DNA of 64,000 nt, from positions 186,001 to 250,000 of the forward strand of contig NZ_BSNS01000011.1 of the NCBI RefSeq assembly GCF_030160115.1, given 5' to 3'. Positions within the stretch are counted from its first letter, which is position 1; every line of letters starts with the position of its first letter. Shown piece after piece: positions 8,293 to 17,166 of the stretch. A program made the translations under genes and the position numbers. Below the pieces are notes generated by a model that worked only from the letters and a program-made list of their open reading frames with translations, did no database searches and was not told the origin of the DNA. The stretch is from Devosia nitrariae. Lineage in GTDB: Bacteria > Pseudomonadota > Alphaproteobacteria > Rhizobiales > Devosiaceae.

Positions 8293-8438
8293 GCGGGCGA
8301 TGATAGCCGAGTGGCGTTCGGCTGGCGGGGCGGCCTCAACATCTCCCCGAACCGGCGGCAGCGTCCGCAGCCGTTGCAGTCCTTGCTCGCAAGCGCCGCC
8401 GTCGCCGGAACCCCGGTCTTTTGTAAGTTGGGCTTCAT
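8286..8438 (-). CDS. Candidate 50-residue Cys-cluster mini-protein
   Basis: A short frame starts at ATG 8438, overlapping the nitronate monooxygenase stop by ATGA, the usual sign of translational coupling. It encodes 50 residues with a CNGCGRC cluster (CxxCxxC) in the middle and a basic, Pro-rich end. Three spaced Cys could bind metal. It ends at the terminator hairpin, so the transcript would include it. No family is recognised and chance is not excluded. Confidence 0.35.
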   Translation of the reverse strand: MKPNLQKTGVPATAALASKDCNGCGRCRRFGEMLRPPRQPNATRLSSPAK

Positions 8439-9448
8439 GCCGGCTCTCCCAACAGGCTCGAGACACGGTCTATGGCTGCGGTCGCCTCGCGATCCATGCG
8501 GGCGACGATCTCTCCCGCCGTAGGCAGATCGTCGATGTTGCCGGAACTCTGCCCCGCAGTGAGGCAGACCTGTTCGATGTCGCCCTCGAATTCGCGCGTA
8601 GGCAGGATCGCGCTGTAGCGGGGCACGGGGATGCGCTCGCCGTTGAGCAACGTGGTGCCGACCATGACCCCTTGAGCTTCGCCGATCGCCTCGGCCTCCC
8701 GACCCTCGGCCCGCTGTAAGCCGTCGTTGACGATGGCGCGCATCGCCTGGTCGGGCCATTCCGGGCCGTAGATGGTTGTGATGCGCGTATCTCCGACATC
8801 GGCTTCGACAACTGCCTTTTTGAAGAGATCATGAGCATGAGCCTCTCGCGACGCCAGAAACCGCGTTCCGCACCAGACCGCGTCGGCGCCGAGAGCAAGC
8901 GCCGCCGCCATGGTCGATCCCTCGGCAATACCGCCGGAGGCAATGAGGGGCAGGTCTGGATAAGCGCGCCTCAGGCGCGGGAAAAGAACCATCGTCGAAG
9001 CTTCGGAACGATTGTGGCCGCCCGCTTCGCTGCCTTGAACGATGAGAGCATCGACGCCCAGGGCAACGGCTGCCTCTGCTTCGGCGACGCCGCCGACCTG
9101 CATCCAGATGGCGATTCCAGCCGATTTGAGGCGGTCGACCTGCTCTTGGTTCGGTAGGGTCCAGAAGAAGATCGCGAGCCGCACTTTCTCTTCGATGAGA
9201 ACGCCTATGTGTGCGTCGGTCACGAAGTCGCCGATGAGATCGACGCCGAACGGTCTGCCTGTATAGATCTGCGTTTCACGCACCATCGCGCGCAGCACCT
9301 CGGGAGGATTGATGTCGCAGCCGATGGTGCCGAGCCCGCCGGCATTGCTAACCGCAGCCGCAAGGGCCGGCCGGGCGATCATCGCCATTCCGGCGTTGAC
9401 AATAGGGGTATCGAGCCCGAAGGCCCGTGTAATACGGGTCGAGAACAT
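8435..9448 (-). CDS. Nitronate monooxygenase (FMN-dependent)
   Basis: 337 residues with a TIM-barrel of the NMO/2-nitropropane dioxygenase family. Visible features are an early PIVNAGMAM FMN-side motif, a VQGSEAGGHN motif at mid-protein and a phosphate-binding ASGGIAEGSTMAAALALGAD loop. It oxidises alkyl nitronates such as propionate-3-nitronate using FMN and O2. The start ATG at 9448 has a CGGAG site. It is the third gene of a minus-strand run with an MBL-fold hydrolase and a SnoaL-like protein, and is probably transcribed with them. Confidence 0.9.
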   Translation of the reverse strand: MFSTRITRAFGLDTPIVNAGMAMIARPALAAAVSNAGGLGTIGCDINPPEVLRAMVRETQIYTGRPFGVDLIGDFVTDAHIGVLIEEKVRLAIFFWTLPNQEQVDRLKSAGIAIWMQVGGVAEAEAAVALGVDALIVQGSEAGGHNRSEASTMVLFPRLRRAYPDLPLIASGGIAEGSTMAAALALGADAVWCGTRFLASREAHAHDLFKKAVVEADVGDTRITTIYGPEWPDQAMRAIVNDGLQRAEGREAEAIGEAQGVMVGTTLLNGERIPVPRYSAILPTREFEGDIEQVCLTAGQSSGNIDDLPTAGEIVARMDREATAAIDRVSSLLGEPA

Positions 9449-9517
9449 GTTTGCTCCGCAATTTTGCGAGGGGGTTAGGGTGGGGCAGGCGCGTTGCACC
9501 CGCCCGGTTTCCGGCGG

Positions 9518-9979
9518 TCAGGCCGCCTGGGGCAGGGCGCCGATCTGGCCGAGCAGCGACAATTCGTCGATATGCAGCCAGGTCTCGACGATCAGTCCAT
9601 CTTCGAGCCGGTAGAGCACCATTCCATTGAAATCGACCGTCTGTCCGGTGGGTTCGATGCCGGCGAAGGCTCCGGTGAACTTGCAGCTGATGGACCAGCG
9701 CGCCGACACATAGCGGTCGTCGGCAATCAGGGCATCGAGGGCGAACTCCATTTCGCTGAAGGAGGACTGGAAGATCCTGAAGAACCGCTTGTAGCTTTCA
9801 TGGTCGAACGGATCGCCACCCGGAAAGCCGTGGCAAACGACGTTGGGTGCTACGGTTTCATCGATCACATCGATGCGCACCAGATTGGGCGAATGGGTAC
9901 CATCCAGGAAGCGTAGTGCGACCTGGCGGTTGCGCTCGGCAAGGCCGCGCGCGTCGGTGTTGAGATAGGTGTTAGACAT
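9518..9979 (-). CDS. SnoaL-like / ester cyclase-family protein
   Basis: 153 residues with an NTF2-like fold. Features are an early helix ERNRQVALRFL, VAPNVVCHGFPGGDPFDHESYKRFF, a central DRYVSARWSISCKFTGAF sheet and a C-terminal IVETWLHIDELSLLGQIG, the pattern of SnoaL/ester-cyclase proteins. Members range from polyketide cyclases to steroid-like isomerases and many are uncharacterised. It lies between the MBL-fold gene and nitronate monooxygenase on the same strand. Confidence 0.85.
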   Translation of the reverse strand: MSNTYLNTDARGLAERNRQVALRFLDGTHSPNLVRIDVIDETVAPNVVCHGFPGGDPFDHESYKRFFRIFQSSFSEMEFALDALIADDRYVSARWSISCKFTGAFAGIEPTGQTVDFNGMVLYRLEDGLIVETWLHIDELSLLGQIGALPQAA

Positions 9980-10019
9980 GCAGGTTGATCCTTTGCTGGG
10001 TTGGGAGGAAAGCGCCGGC

Positions 10020-10838
10020 TCAATCCAGCGCTTCTAGAAGGCTCTCGAACGAGAGCGGGTCGATCGCCGCGGTGGTGCCGCGGCAATAGGCACTGGCGAC
10101 GTGGCGGGTGAGTGCCGCGGCGCCATTCCGGACCAGAGGCAGGTGGCCCGAGAAGAGGTATTGAGGGGCGAGCCGCTCGATGGCGGTGAGGGTCCGGCCG
10201 AGGACCTGCTGGTCGGCGTGCGCGAGCCAGGGCGCGTCAATGGAGGACCAGCCCACCAAACCGTCCCGCAGTGACTCGTCGGCAATTTCCCCGATCTCGT
10301 CCGCTGTCTCCGGCAGGAGCGCGCCGAAGCTGTCGGCTGCAAAGAGCACGCTGTCGGTCTCATCGAAGAAGCCGACGGTCTCGGGGGCATCGTAATAGGG
10401 CGGACGAACCGGGTGCAGCCGGTGCCCGCCAGCCTCGAACGGCACGCCGGGTTCGAGCAATTGCACGCGTGAAACGTCGAGCCCGGCCAGGTTCATCTTG
10501 CCCATGCCGAGGAAGTTGGTGAGCACCCTGGCATTGGGAGCGCGCTCGAGCACGCGGCTGAGGTTTCCGACGTGATCAGCATCCATGTGGCTGAGCCAGA
10601 TCCACCTGAGGTCGTCGAAGTCGATCTCGCTCTCGAGCGCGGCAAGGAAGTCCTCGCCCAAGGCGCTCAGCCCCGTGTCGACGAGGATGGGTTCGCCTCC
10701 TTTCAAGAGGAAGCTGTTGACCGGTAGAGCGCCCATTCCGGGCACGGGCAGCCAGGACGGCAGCACGGTCCAGTTCTGAGTCACCTGCCTCGGGGCAAGC
10801 GCGGTAGGAAAGTCGATAGCCATTTCATCAAGCTCCAT
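10020..10838 (-). CDS. MBL-fold metallo-hydrolase
   Basis: About 272 residues. The binuclear-metal motif H-x-[DE]-x-D-H appears as SHMDADHVGN at about residue 85. Further ligands include DTG, FAADSFGA and SGHLPL near the end. It is probably a lactonase or ester/thioester hydrolase. Three starts are possible: ATG 10838 (chosen), ATG 10823 with better ribosome-site spacing, or GTG 10871. A TTGACA hexamer on the minus strand (10911-10916) may be its -35 element. It is first of the MBL, SnoaL-like, nitronate monooxygenase run. Confidence 0.85.
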   Translation of the reverse strand: MELDEMAIDFPTALAPRQVTQNWTVLPSWLPVPGMGALPVNSFLLKGGEPILVDTGLSALGEDFLAALESEIDFDDLRWIWLSHMDADHVGNLSRVLERAPNARVLTNFLGMGKMNLAGLDVSRVQLLEPGVPFEAGGHRLHPVRPPYYDAPETVGFFDETDSVLFAADSFGALLPETADEIGEIADESLRDGLVGWSSIDAPWLAHADQQVLGRTLTAIERLAPQYLFSGHLPLVRNGAAALTRHVASAYCRGTTAAIDPLSFESLLEALD

Positions 10839-11051
10839 GGGCTCCGGAGGAGCCTTTTCGTTAAACACCACAGTTTGATGAAATATGAGCTAGCATAGCG
10901 GCAGAGCGCTTGTCAATATTCAATGAACACGCCTGTTCTCTTGAATGCGAAGCTGAAAATAACCTGCCGTGTGTCGGGCGGGCGGCCCGAGCACGTCAGC
11001 GGCTATCGATGTTTTGATATCTGCTCTCGCGGCGGGGTAGGCCGATCCAGC

Positions 11052-11597
11052 CTATTCCCTCACCCCGCATTTGACCCCGGCCAGAACCGCCTCGTAGCGC
11101 TGGCGCATCGCTTGATGGGCGGGAGCGAGGCGAACAACGATGAAGAGAGGGTCCGTGCGGGCTTCAACGATGAGGAGGCCTTCCTCGATCTCGATCTCCT
11201 GCTGGGCGAGGAGGCGCGTCTGGGCGGCGTTGAAGATGCCGAGGGTAAGCGTGCGCCCGATCCCGTCACGGTTGGTGGTCGAATAGACGATCTTTCCGTC
11301 GCGGTCGTGCACGGCGATCGACCAGAAGGCATCGGGCATCACCCCGGTCATGAAGGCTGGACCATCGGCGAGATCGACCTGGCAAATTCCGTAGACGATC
11401 TCCGGGTCGAGCCCGAGCGGGTTGGGGGCGCCCGCCTCGACCGCCGGCAGGACCACGATGCCGTCGCGAGCGCCGAGCGCCGAGACACGGCTCCAGACGG
11501 TTTCCTCGGCGAGCAGCGGCAGGACAAGGATGACAATGATATGGATGATGCCGCCGAGGACCACGCCGGCGAGGAGGTAGAGGAGGGTTCGGATCAT
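11052..11597 (-). CDS. DUF1254-domain membrane-anchored protein
   Basis: 181 residues starting MIRTLLYLLAGVVLGG, an N-terminal membrane anchor with a periplasmic remainder. The IVYGICQVDLADGP and FWSIAVHDRDG stretches fit the DUF1254 family. Its ATG (11595-11597) overlaps the TGA of the upstream DUF1214 gene, so the pair is translationally coupled. DUF1254 and DUF1214 proteins often occur side by side. Their role is unknown. Confidence 0.85.
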   Translation of the reverse strand: MIRTLLYLLAGVVLGGIIHIIVILVLPLLAEETVWSRVSALGARDGIVVLPAVEAGAPNPLGLDPEIVYGICQVDLADGPAFMTGVMPDAFWSIAVHDRDGKIVYSTTNRDGIGRTLTLGIFNAAQTRLLAQQEIEIEEGLLIVEARTDPLFIVVRLAPAHQAMRQRYEAVLAGVKCGVRE

Positions 11598-12169
11598 CGG
11601 CATCCCTCCCGAACGATCGCCGGCATGGCGTCGACATCCGCGCCGAAACCGGAGGATGCTACCGTGTCGTAAAGCGTCAGCACGAGGGAGAAGGGCCCCC
11701 GGCCGGTCAGTTCCAGCCAGTTGCCGGGCATGAGGCGCGTGCCGACATGGACGCGGATGGCGCCGTCTTCCGGACGCGCAATGTCGCGCGAACGCATCGC
11801 GAGCGCGGTTCCCGGCCTCGCCACGTTGCGGCCCCCGGCATCGATCGCAACGAGCGTCCAGAAGGTCGCAACGGGCGTGTGCCCGTCGAGCCGATACCCG
11901 CAACTGCGGATCAGCGGCTCTCCGGTGCTGTCGGTCGTGGCGGTGAATTGCAGACCCTCGGCCTGTCCCAGCGGCAGGGTCCCGGCCCGCACGGCATGGG
12001 CCCTTGTGTAGGGATTGGGGGCGGGTGAGCCCGCGTCTGGCCAGGCCGTCCACGGACCAGATTGCAGAATGCCGAAATAGCGTCCGTCGGTCAGCGCGTA
12101 GTAGGACAGGCCAAAGCCGACGGCGAGCGCCACCGCGAACATCATCAGGAGGCGGAGGACAAAGCGCAC
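11594..12169 (-). CDS. DUF1214-domain protein
   Basis: 191 residues from a GTG start. It has one N-terminal membrane segment (about 5-26) and a periplasmic beta-rich domain with NPYTRAHAVRAGTLPLG and GNWLELTGRGPFSLVLTLYD, the typical end of DUF1214. It begins 3 bp after the stop of the PBP1A gene and overlaps the DUF1254 start, so the three are probably one transcript. The function is not established, but the position suggests envelope work. Confidence 0.85.
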   Translation of the reverse strand: MRFVLRLLMMFAVALAVGFGLSYYALTDGRYFGILQSGPWTAWPDAGSPAPNPYTRAHAVRAGTLPLGQAEGLQFTATTDSTGEPLIRSCGYRLDGHTPVATFWTLVAIDAGGRNVARPGTALAMRSRDIARPEDGAIRVHVGTRLMPGNWLELTGRGPFSLVLTLYDTVASSGFGADVDAMPAIVREGCR

Positions 12170-12172
12170 CGG

Positions 12173-14335
12173 CTAGAGGCTTCCGCTGCCGACCGCGGCC
12201 GTCTCCGCGCGCGCCTGGGCGCCGATGGGCGTCGCAGCCTCGATCGTCGACTGCAATCGCTCCGCAAGGTCGATGAGCTTGCGGGCAGCGGCGGGGGTGA
12301 GGCTCGGTGGGCGTTCGACGACAATCTCGGCTTCGTCCTCCGGCGCCTCGGCGACGATCGTCTGCTCGGGTACGAAATCGACGCCGAAGAGAGGCTTTAT
12401 GTCCACGTTGGTGTGGGCATAGGCCATGAACTTTTGCCAGGCGATGGCCGGCAGCGTGCCGCCGGTGAGGTTGTTGGTCGGACGGTAGTCGTCGTTCCCG
12501 AACCAGACGGCGGCCACGTAATTGCCGGTAAAGCCGCAAAACCAGGCATCCCGATAGGAAGTCGTGGTGCCGGTCTTGCCGACGGCCGGCACCCCCGGCA
12601 CGTCGGCCCGCCGCCCTGTGCCGCCGGTGACGACCGTCCTCATCATCATGTTCATGTTGGCGACGGTCGTTTCGCTCAGAATGCGCTCGCGGGGTGCGTC
12701 GGGATCGGCCTCGTAGACGGGGTCCCCGCTTAGCGAAGTGATGCGGGTGATGCCGAAGCCGGGAGTCTTGAGACCCCCACTGGCAAAGACCGCATAGGAC
12801 GAGGTCATGTCGAGGACCGATACCGAGGCGACTCCGAGCGCAAGCGAGCGGGTGACGGGATAGTCGTTCCGGATGCCCATGCGGTGAGAAAGCTCGGCGA
12901 TTGGCTCTCGCCCGGTCTTGATCGACAGGGTCACCGGCACGGTATTGATCGAGGCGGCAAAGGCCGAGAGCAGGGTCGTCGTCCCCCGATAGCTGCGGCC
13001 GTAGTTCTGCGGGCACCAGTCGCCGATGCACACTGGCCTGTCGGTGATCGTATCGCTGGGCTGCAGGCCAAGCTGCTCGAAGGCGGTGGCATAGACGAAC
13101 GGCTTGAAGGATGAGCCGGGTTGGCGGGTCGAGACGATCGCGCGGTTGAACTGGCTCTTGCCGTAATCCATGCCCCCGACCATGGCCCGAATGGCCCCGT
13201 TGAGATCGGTGACGACCATCGCCGCCTGCGAAACCCGGTAGGCCTCGCCCTGCTCGCGAACCACGGATGTAACCGCCTCCTCCGCATAGGACTGAAGGGT
13301 CGAGTCGATGGTGGTGCGCACGATGAAATTATTGGAGGTGGCCCGTTTCGCCTCGATGATCGCCTTGGCCTCCTCGAACGCCCAGTCGAGGAAGTAGTTG
13401 GGCGAGTTGATATCGGCGGTGCGGTCTACGGGATTGGCCGGATGCCGGCGGGCGGCGGTGACCTGACCTTCCGTCAGGTACCGTGCCTGCACCATATTGG
13501 TGAGCACGACATTGGCGCGCCCACGGGCGGCGGCAAGGTCTATATGCGGGGCAAAGCGCGTCGGAGCCTTGTAAAGACCCGCCAGCATGGCTGCCTCGGC
13601 GAGCGTGATGTCGGTGACTTTCTTGCCGAAATAGTAGTCGGCCGCCGCCACCACCCCGAAATTGCCCCCGCCCATATAGGCCCGGTCGAGATAAAGCTTT
13701 AGGATCTCGTCTTTCGAGTAGTGCCACTCGAGCCAGACGGACAGGAACGCCTCGACGATCTTGCGCTCGAGGGTTCGCTCGGAGGAGAGAAAGAGGTTCT
13801 TGGCGAGCTGCTGGGTGATCGAGGATCCGCCCTGAAGCGAGGTTTCGCCTTGGGCATTGTTCGCCAGCGCCCGCAGAGTGCCGACGACATCGATACCGAA
13901 ATGCTCGTAAAAGCGCCGGTCCTCGGTGGCGAGGGTCGCCTTGATCAGCACATCGGGCAACTCGTCGAGCGCCACCGAATCGTCCGAGCGGATGCCGCGC
14001 CGGCCGATCTCGTTGCCGTAGCGGTCGAGGAAGATCACCGAGTAGTTCTCGGCCCGGTTGTATTCGCCCGACGCCACGATATCGAAGGCCGGCAGCGCCA
14101 ACGCCGTCATCAGCACGCAGCCGATGGCAAAGAAGGAAAAGGCGTCCGAGAGGAGCTCGACAAAAAACCGCTTGATTCCCGTGACATGGAAGCGGGACAT
14201 GAAATCCTGGAAGCGCGTGTAGCCGCGCCCGAGTGCGCGCCAGGTTTCGTAAAGGGAAGAATCGAGCCAGGCATCGGCTGCCAGCATGCCCGATTTCCTG
14301 CGCCGCTTTTCTTTGTGGTAGAAGGGATCCTGCAC
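12173..14335 (-). CDS. Class A penicillin-binding protein 1A
   Basis: 720 residues. It makes glycan strands and cross-links peptidoglycan in the periplasm. There is a cytoplasmic tail of about 60 residues and one membrane helix (about 62-82). The GT51 glycosyltransferase domain has ATEDRRFYEHFG (Glu138) and QGGSSITQQLAKN. The transpeptidase domain has SSFK (Ser408/Lys411), SIN (Ser462-Asn464) and KTGT (587-590). All catalytic motifs are present, so it should be active. The long charged tail after the transpeptidase domain (EDEAEIVVERPP) may be disordered. It is first gene of a unit with DUF1214 and DUF1254. Confidence 0.95.
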   Translation of the reverse strand: MQDPFYHKEKRRRKSGMLAADAWLDSSLYETWRALGRGYTRFQDFMSRFHVTGIKRFFVELLSDAFSFFAIGCVLMTALALPAFDIVASGEYNRAENYSVIFLDRYGNEIGRRGIRSDDSVALDELPDVLIKATLATEDRRFYEHFGIDVVGTLRALANNAQGETSLQGGSSITQQLAKNLFLSSERTLERKIVEAFLSVWLEWHYSKDEILKLYLDRAYMGGGNFGVVAAADYYFGKKVTDITLAEAAMLAGLYKAPTRFAPHIDLAAARGRANVVLTNMVQARYLTEGQVTAARRHPANPVDRTADINSPNYFLDWAFEEAKAIIEAKRATSNNFIVRTTIDSTLQSYAEEAVTSVVREQGEAYRVSQAAMVVTDLNGAIRAMVGGMDYGKSQFNRAIVSTRQPGSSFKPFVYATAFEQLGLQPSDTITDRPVCIGDWCPQNYGRSYRGTTTLLSAFAASINTVPVTLSIKTGREPIAELSHRMGIRNDYPVTRSLALGVASVSVLDMTSSYAVFASGGLKTPGFGITRITSLSGDPVYEADPDAPRERILSETTVANMNMMMRTVVTGGTGRRADVPGVPAVGKTGTTTSYRDAWFCGFTGNYVAAVWFGNDDYRPTNNLTGGTLPAIAWQKFMAYAHTNVDIKPLFGVDFVPEQTIVAEAPEDEAEIVVERPPSLTPAAARKLIDLAERLQSTIEAATPIGAQARAETAAVGSGSL

Positions 14336-14495
14336 GTTTCGTCCGTCCGGTTCGCCCAGCGTGAGGCGATCCCATTGCTAGCAAAGTTTCGCGCGCTTGC
14401 GCGCACTATTCGATGTAATCGCCTGATTATGAATGCTCTCTGACAGCTGGCAACGACCATCGCCAGTCAGGGTGAACGCGAAAGAGCCAAGCCAG

Positions 14496-14948
14496 ATGCC
14501 CTTCTGGGAAGAAAAGACGCTTCAAGAGATGAGCGAAGCCGAGTGGGAAGCGCTGTGCGACGGCTGCGGGCGGTGCTGCCTGATCAAGCTCGAGGACGAG
14601 GATACCGGGGACATCATCACCTCGGACGTCCATTGCCGACTGTTCGACGGCGACACCTGCGTCTGCAGCGACTATGCCAACCGCAAGGCAAAGGTGCCTG
14701 ACTGCATCAAGCTGACACCTGAAAATATCCTCGAGATCAAGTGGATCCCGAAGACCTGCGCCTATCGGCGGCTGGCCGAGGGCAAGGGATTGGCCTGGTG
14801 GCACCCGCTGATCTCAGGGACCATGCAGACGGTTGAGGACGTCGGCGTCTCGGTGCGGGGGAGAACTGTGAACGAATCGGACGTGTCCGCCGGCGAGTGG
14901 GAAGAGCACGCCGTGGACTGGCCCGAATGGGAGCCGCCGGAGGACTGA
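14496..14948 (+). CDS. YcgN-family cysteine-cluster protein
   Basis: 150 residues from the ATG at 14496 (MPFWEEKTL). The N-terminal CDGCGRCC and later Cys residues (HCRLF, CVCSDY, DCIKL, CAYR) form the Zn/Fe-binding CxxCxxCC-type cluster of YkgJ/YcgN proteins. WHPLISG and a Glu/Trp-rich C-terminus are typical of YcgN. The biochemical role is not known. It is divergent from PBP1A. Confidence 0.88.
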   Translation: MPFWEEKTLQEMSEAEWEALCDGCGRCCLIKLEDEDTGDIITSDVHCRLFDGDTCVCSDYANRKAKVPDCIKLTPENILEIKWIPKTCAYRRLAEGKGLAWWHPLISGTMQTVEDVGVSVRGRTVNESDVSAGEWEEHAVDWPEWEPPED

Positions 14949-14983
14949 CTCGAGCGGACCAAAAGGCACGGATCGCATATCAG

Positions 14984-14998
14984 TTCACCCCTCGTTAA
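14984..14998. promoter_or_regulatory. Weak CtrA-like box
   Basis: TTCA-N7-TTAA followed by CC, one mismatch from the CtrA consensus, about 57-71 bp before the start of the GGDEF-like gene. Weak support. Confidence 0.25.
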
Positions 14999-15054
14999 CC
15001 ATAGCCCCGCCACACTCTCCTTCGCGGAAATCCTCCGAGCGTAGCAGGTTGCAT

Positions 15055-15708
15055 ATGAGTGAACTCTCCCTCGTCAAGGACGAACACGATGCCCTCTGGA
15101 CCCGCATCAGGGCGACGTTGGAGGCGATGCGGCCGGGCCGACGGCAGGACCGTGAACCGGCTTATGGGCGTGCGGCGATCGCCCGCAGCCTCGGCATGCA
15201 CACGCGGCTGGGCGAACGCATCGAGGAAGCGCTCGAGCATGCCTGGGGGCATTGTGCCGAGCGGCACGTGACGCTCAGTCTCCTGCTGATCGGCATCGAC
15301 CGCTTCAAGGATCTCCACCTGGTTTATGAACGCGGTACCATCGAGCACGAACTGAAGGCAGTCGAGACGACCCTTCGCAAGGGGTTGCCGCGCGTCGGCG
15401 ATGCCTGCCTTCGCCAGGGCCGGAGCAATTTCCTGGTAATACTGCCGGATTACCCCGTCCTTCTGGCCAAGACTCTCGCCGGAAAACTCGTAGGCGAGGT
15501 GCGCGGCCTTGCCATTCCTCATAAGGAAAGCCATGCCGGAATCCTGACCGCAGGCGTCGGCCTGGCGGCGATCAACCCGCAAGGGGGCCGCGACCGCAAG
15601 TTCTTCGATGCGGCGGCAGGCGCCCTCGAGAGGGCACAGCGCCGCGGGCTCGGACGGATAGAGACGGTCGATCTGCGACCCGGCCAGCAGCGGCGCAAAG
15701 CTGGCTAG
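15055..15708 (+). CDS. Degenerate GGDEF-domain protein
   Basis: 217 residues from the ATG at 15055. The region HVTLSLLLIGIDRFKDLHLVYERG matches the first half of a GGDEF domain (LLxxDIDxFKxxND). Where the GGDEF active-site loop should be, the sequence reads CLRQGRSNFLVILPD, so the catalytic G-G-D/E-E-F residues are missing. Diguanylate cyclase activity is therefore unlikely. A structural or c-di-GMP/GTP-sensing role is possible. Its stop TAG abuts repeat R1 copy B. Confidence 0.7.
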   Translation: MSELSLVKDEHDALWTRIRATLEAMRPGRRQDREPAYGRAAIARSLGMHTRLGERIEEALEHAWGHCAERHVTLSLLLIGIDRFKDLHLVYERGTIEHELKAVETTLRKGLPRVGDACLRQGRSNFLVILPDYPVLLAKTLAGKLVGEVRGLAIPHKESHAGILTAGVGLAAINPQGGRDRKFFDAAAGALERAQRRGLGRIETVDLRPGQQRRKAG

Positions 15709-15811
15709 AGTGGGATGCGAAAAAGTGGGAGCCGGTTTTTAGCGAAAAATCCCGCGACAACTAAGATCCAGAGCGCTCGATTTGATTCTATCAAATCGAA
15801 ACGCGCTCTAG
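15708..15811. repeat. Dispersed repeat family R1, copy B
   Basis: The unit reads GAGTGGGATGCGAAAA, AGCGAAAAATCCCGCGACAA and AGAGCGCTCGATTTGATTCT, then the complement arm ATCAAATCG and GCGCTCTAG. The 3' half is a near-perfect palindrome. It lies between the GGDEF-like and Hsp70 genes, starting at the stop codon of the former, and may act as a terminator. Confidence 0.85.
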
Positions 15812-15906
15812 GCGCCCAAGGGGGTTCCATCCCCGGCCCGATGCCGTTATGAGAGCCGTCCCTTTGCCCGCAGCGCCGCGGGTGCTCTCGTTTCCGGACC
15901 GGCATC

Positions 15907-17163
15907 ATGACACGCGCCTGCGGTTTCGACTTCGGCACGTCCAACTCGACGCTCGGCTTTGCGGATCCCAACGGACCGCGTCTCCTGCCGCTCGAGGCGG
16001 ACAAGGTCACCATACCCAGCGTCATCTTCTTTTCCTTTGAGGACGATGCCACCTACTACGGCCGGGCCGCGATCGGGCACTATGTCTCGGGGGGCGAAGG
16101 TCGCTTGATGCGGTCGTTGAAGAGTGTGCTCGGCACGAGCCTCATTGGCGAGGCGGCGCGGGTCAAGAAGAACACATTTGGCTTTCTCGACATATTGGGC
16201 TTCTTCATCGGCGAGATGAAGCGCCGGGCGGAGGCCGCCGCCGGAAAGGCGCTGGAGAGCGTCGTCGTGGGCCGGCCGGTGCGCTTCGTCGATGACGATG
16301 CAGCCGCGGACGGCAAGGCCCAGGCCCAGCTCGAGCAGGCCGTGCGTGCGCAAGGGTTCGCCCATGTCGAATTTCAGTTCGAGCCGATCGCCGCGGCGCT
16401 CGACTACGAGCGGCAAGTGGTCGACGAGCACCTGGCGCTTATCGTCGACCTCGGCGGTGGCACGTCCGACTTTTCGCTGGTGCGCGTTTCGCCCGAGCGC
16501 CGGAACTTGGCTGACCGCAACGCCGACATCCTCGCCACCGCCGGCGTCCACATCGGCGGCACCGACTTCGACAGGTTGTTGGCCATGGCGCGCGTCATGC
16601 CCGAGCTGGGGCTCGGCACGACAACCCGCGACGGCAAGCGCTATCTACCAACGGCACCGTATTACAATCTTTCCACCTGGCACCGGATCAACTGGCTCTA
16701 TTCGGCTGAAGCCCGGCGCGAGCTCGCTTCGACGCGGCGGGAAGCCGAGCGGCCGGACCTGGTCGACAAGATGATCGCCATCGTCGAGGAGCGGGCCGGC
16801 CATCGCCTCGTCGGAGCGGTCGAGGAAGCCAAGATCGTCCTGTCGGATGCCAGCGAACACACCCTCCGCTTCGCCGCGCGCCATGCGGCGATCGAGACGC
16901 GGATGCATATTGAACATCTGACCACCGCGATCGCCGACGCGGTTGATCGCGTTGCCGGGACGGCCGATGAAACACTCCGGCAGGCGGGCATCGGCAGGGG
17001 CGAGGTCGATGCCCTGATCCTGACGGGCGGATCGACGCAGGTGCCGGCAATTCTTGCCCGGCTGACCGCGATGTTCCCGCAAGCTGACCTCGTCCGCACC
17101 GACGTGCTCGGAAGCGTCGGTATGGGCCTTGCCATCGAATCGGCAAGGCGGTTTGGAACCTAG
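15907..17163 (+). CDS. YegD-like Hsp70-family ATPase
   Basis: 418 residues. Actin/Hsp70 nucleotide-binding motifs are ordered as expected: phosphate 1 GFDFGTSNST (6-15), phosphate 2 IVDLGGGTSDFS (about 178-189) and adenosine LILTGGSTQVPAI (about 372-384). The peptide-binding domain of DnaK is absent, as in E. coli YegD. The substrate is unknown. The start is ATG 15907. A membrane DUF2254 gene follows after 3 bp, so they are probably co-transcribed. Confidence 0.9.
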   Translation: MTRACGFDFGTSNSTLGFADPNGPRLLPLEADKVTIPSVIFFSFEDDATYYGRAAIGHYVSGGEGRLMRSLKSVLGTSLIGEAARVKKNTFGFLDILGFFIGEMKRRAEAAAGKALESVVVGRPVRFVDDDAAADGKAQAQLEQAVRAQGFAHVEFQFEPIAAALDYERQVVDEHLALIVDLGGGTSDFSLVRVSPERRNLADRNADILATAGVHIGGTDFDRLLAMARVMPELGLGTTTRDGKRYLPTAPYYNLSTWHRINWLYSAEARRELASTRREAERPDLVDKMIAIVEERAGHRLVGAVEEAKIVLSDASEHTLRFAARHAAIETRMHIEHLTTAIADAVDRVAGTADETLRQAGIGRGEVDALILTGGSTQVPAILARLTAMFPQADLVRTDVLGSVGMGLAIESARRFGT

Positions 17164-17166
17164 GCG

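Noticed and set aside
11598..13031. Upstream extension of the DUF1254 frame through DUF1214 and PBP1A DNA
   Set aside because: The added part is basic junk-like sequence overlapping two solid genes; the ATGA-coupled start at 11597 is preferred.
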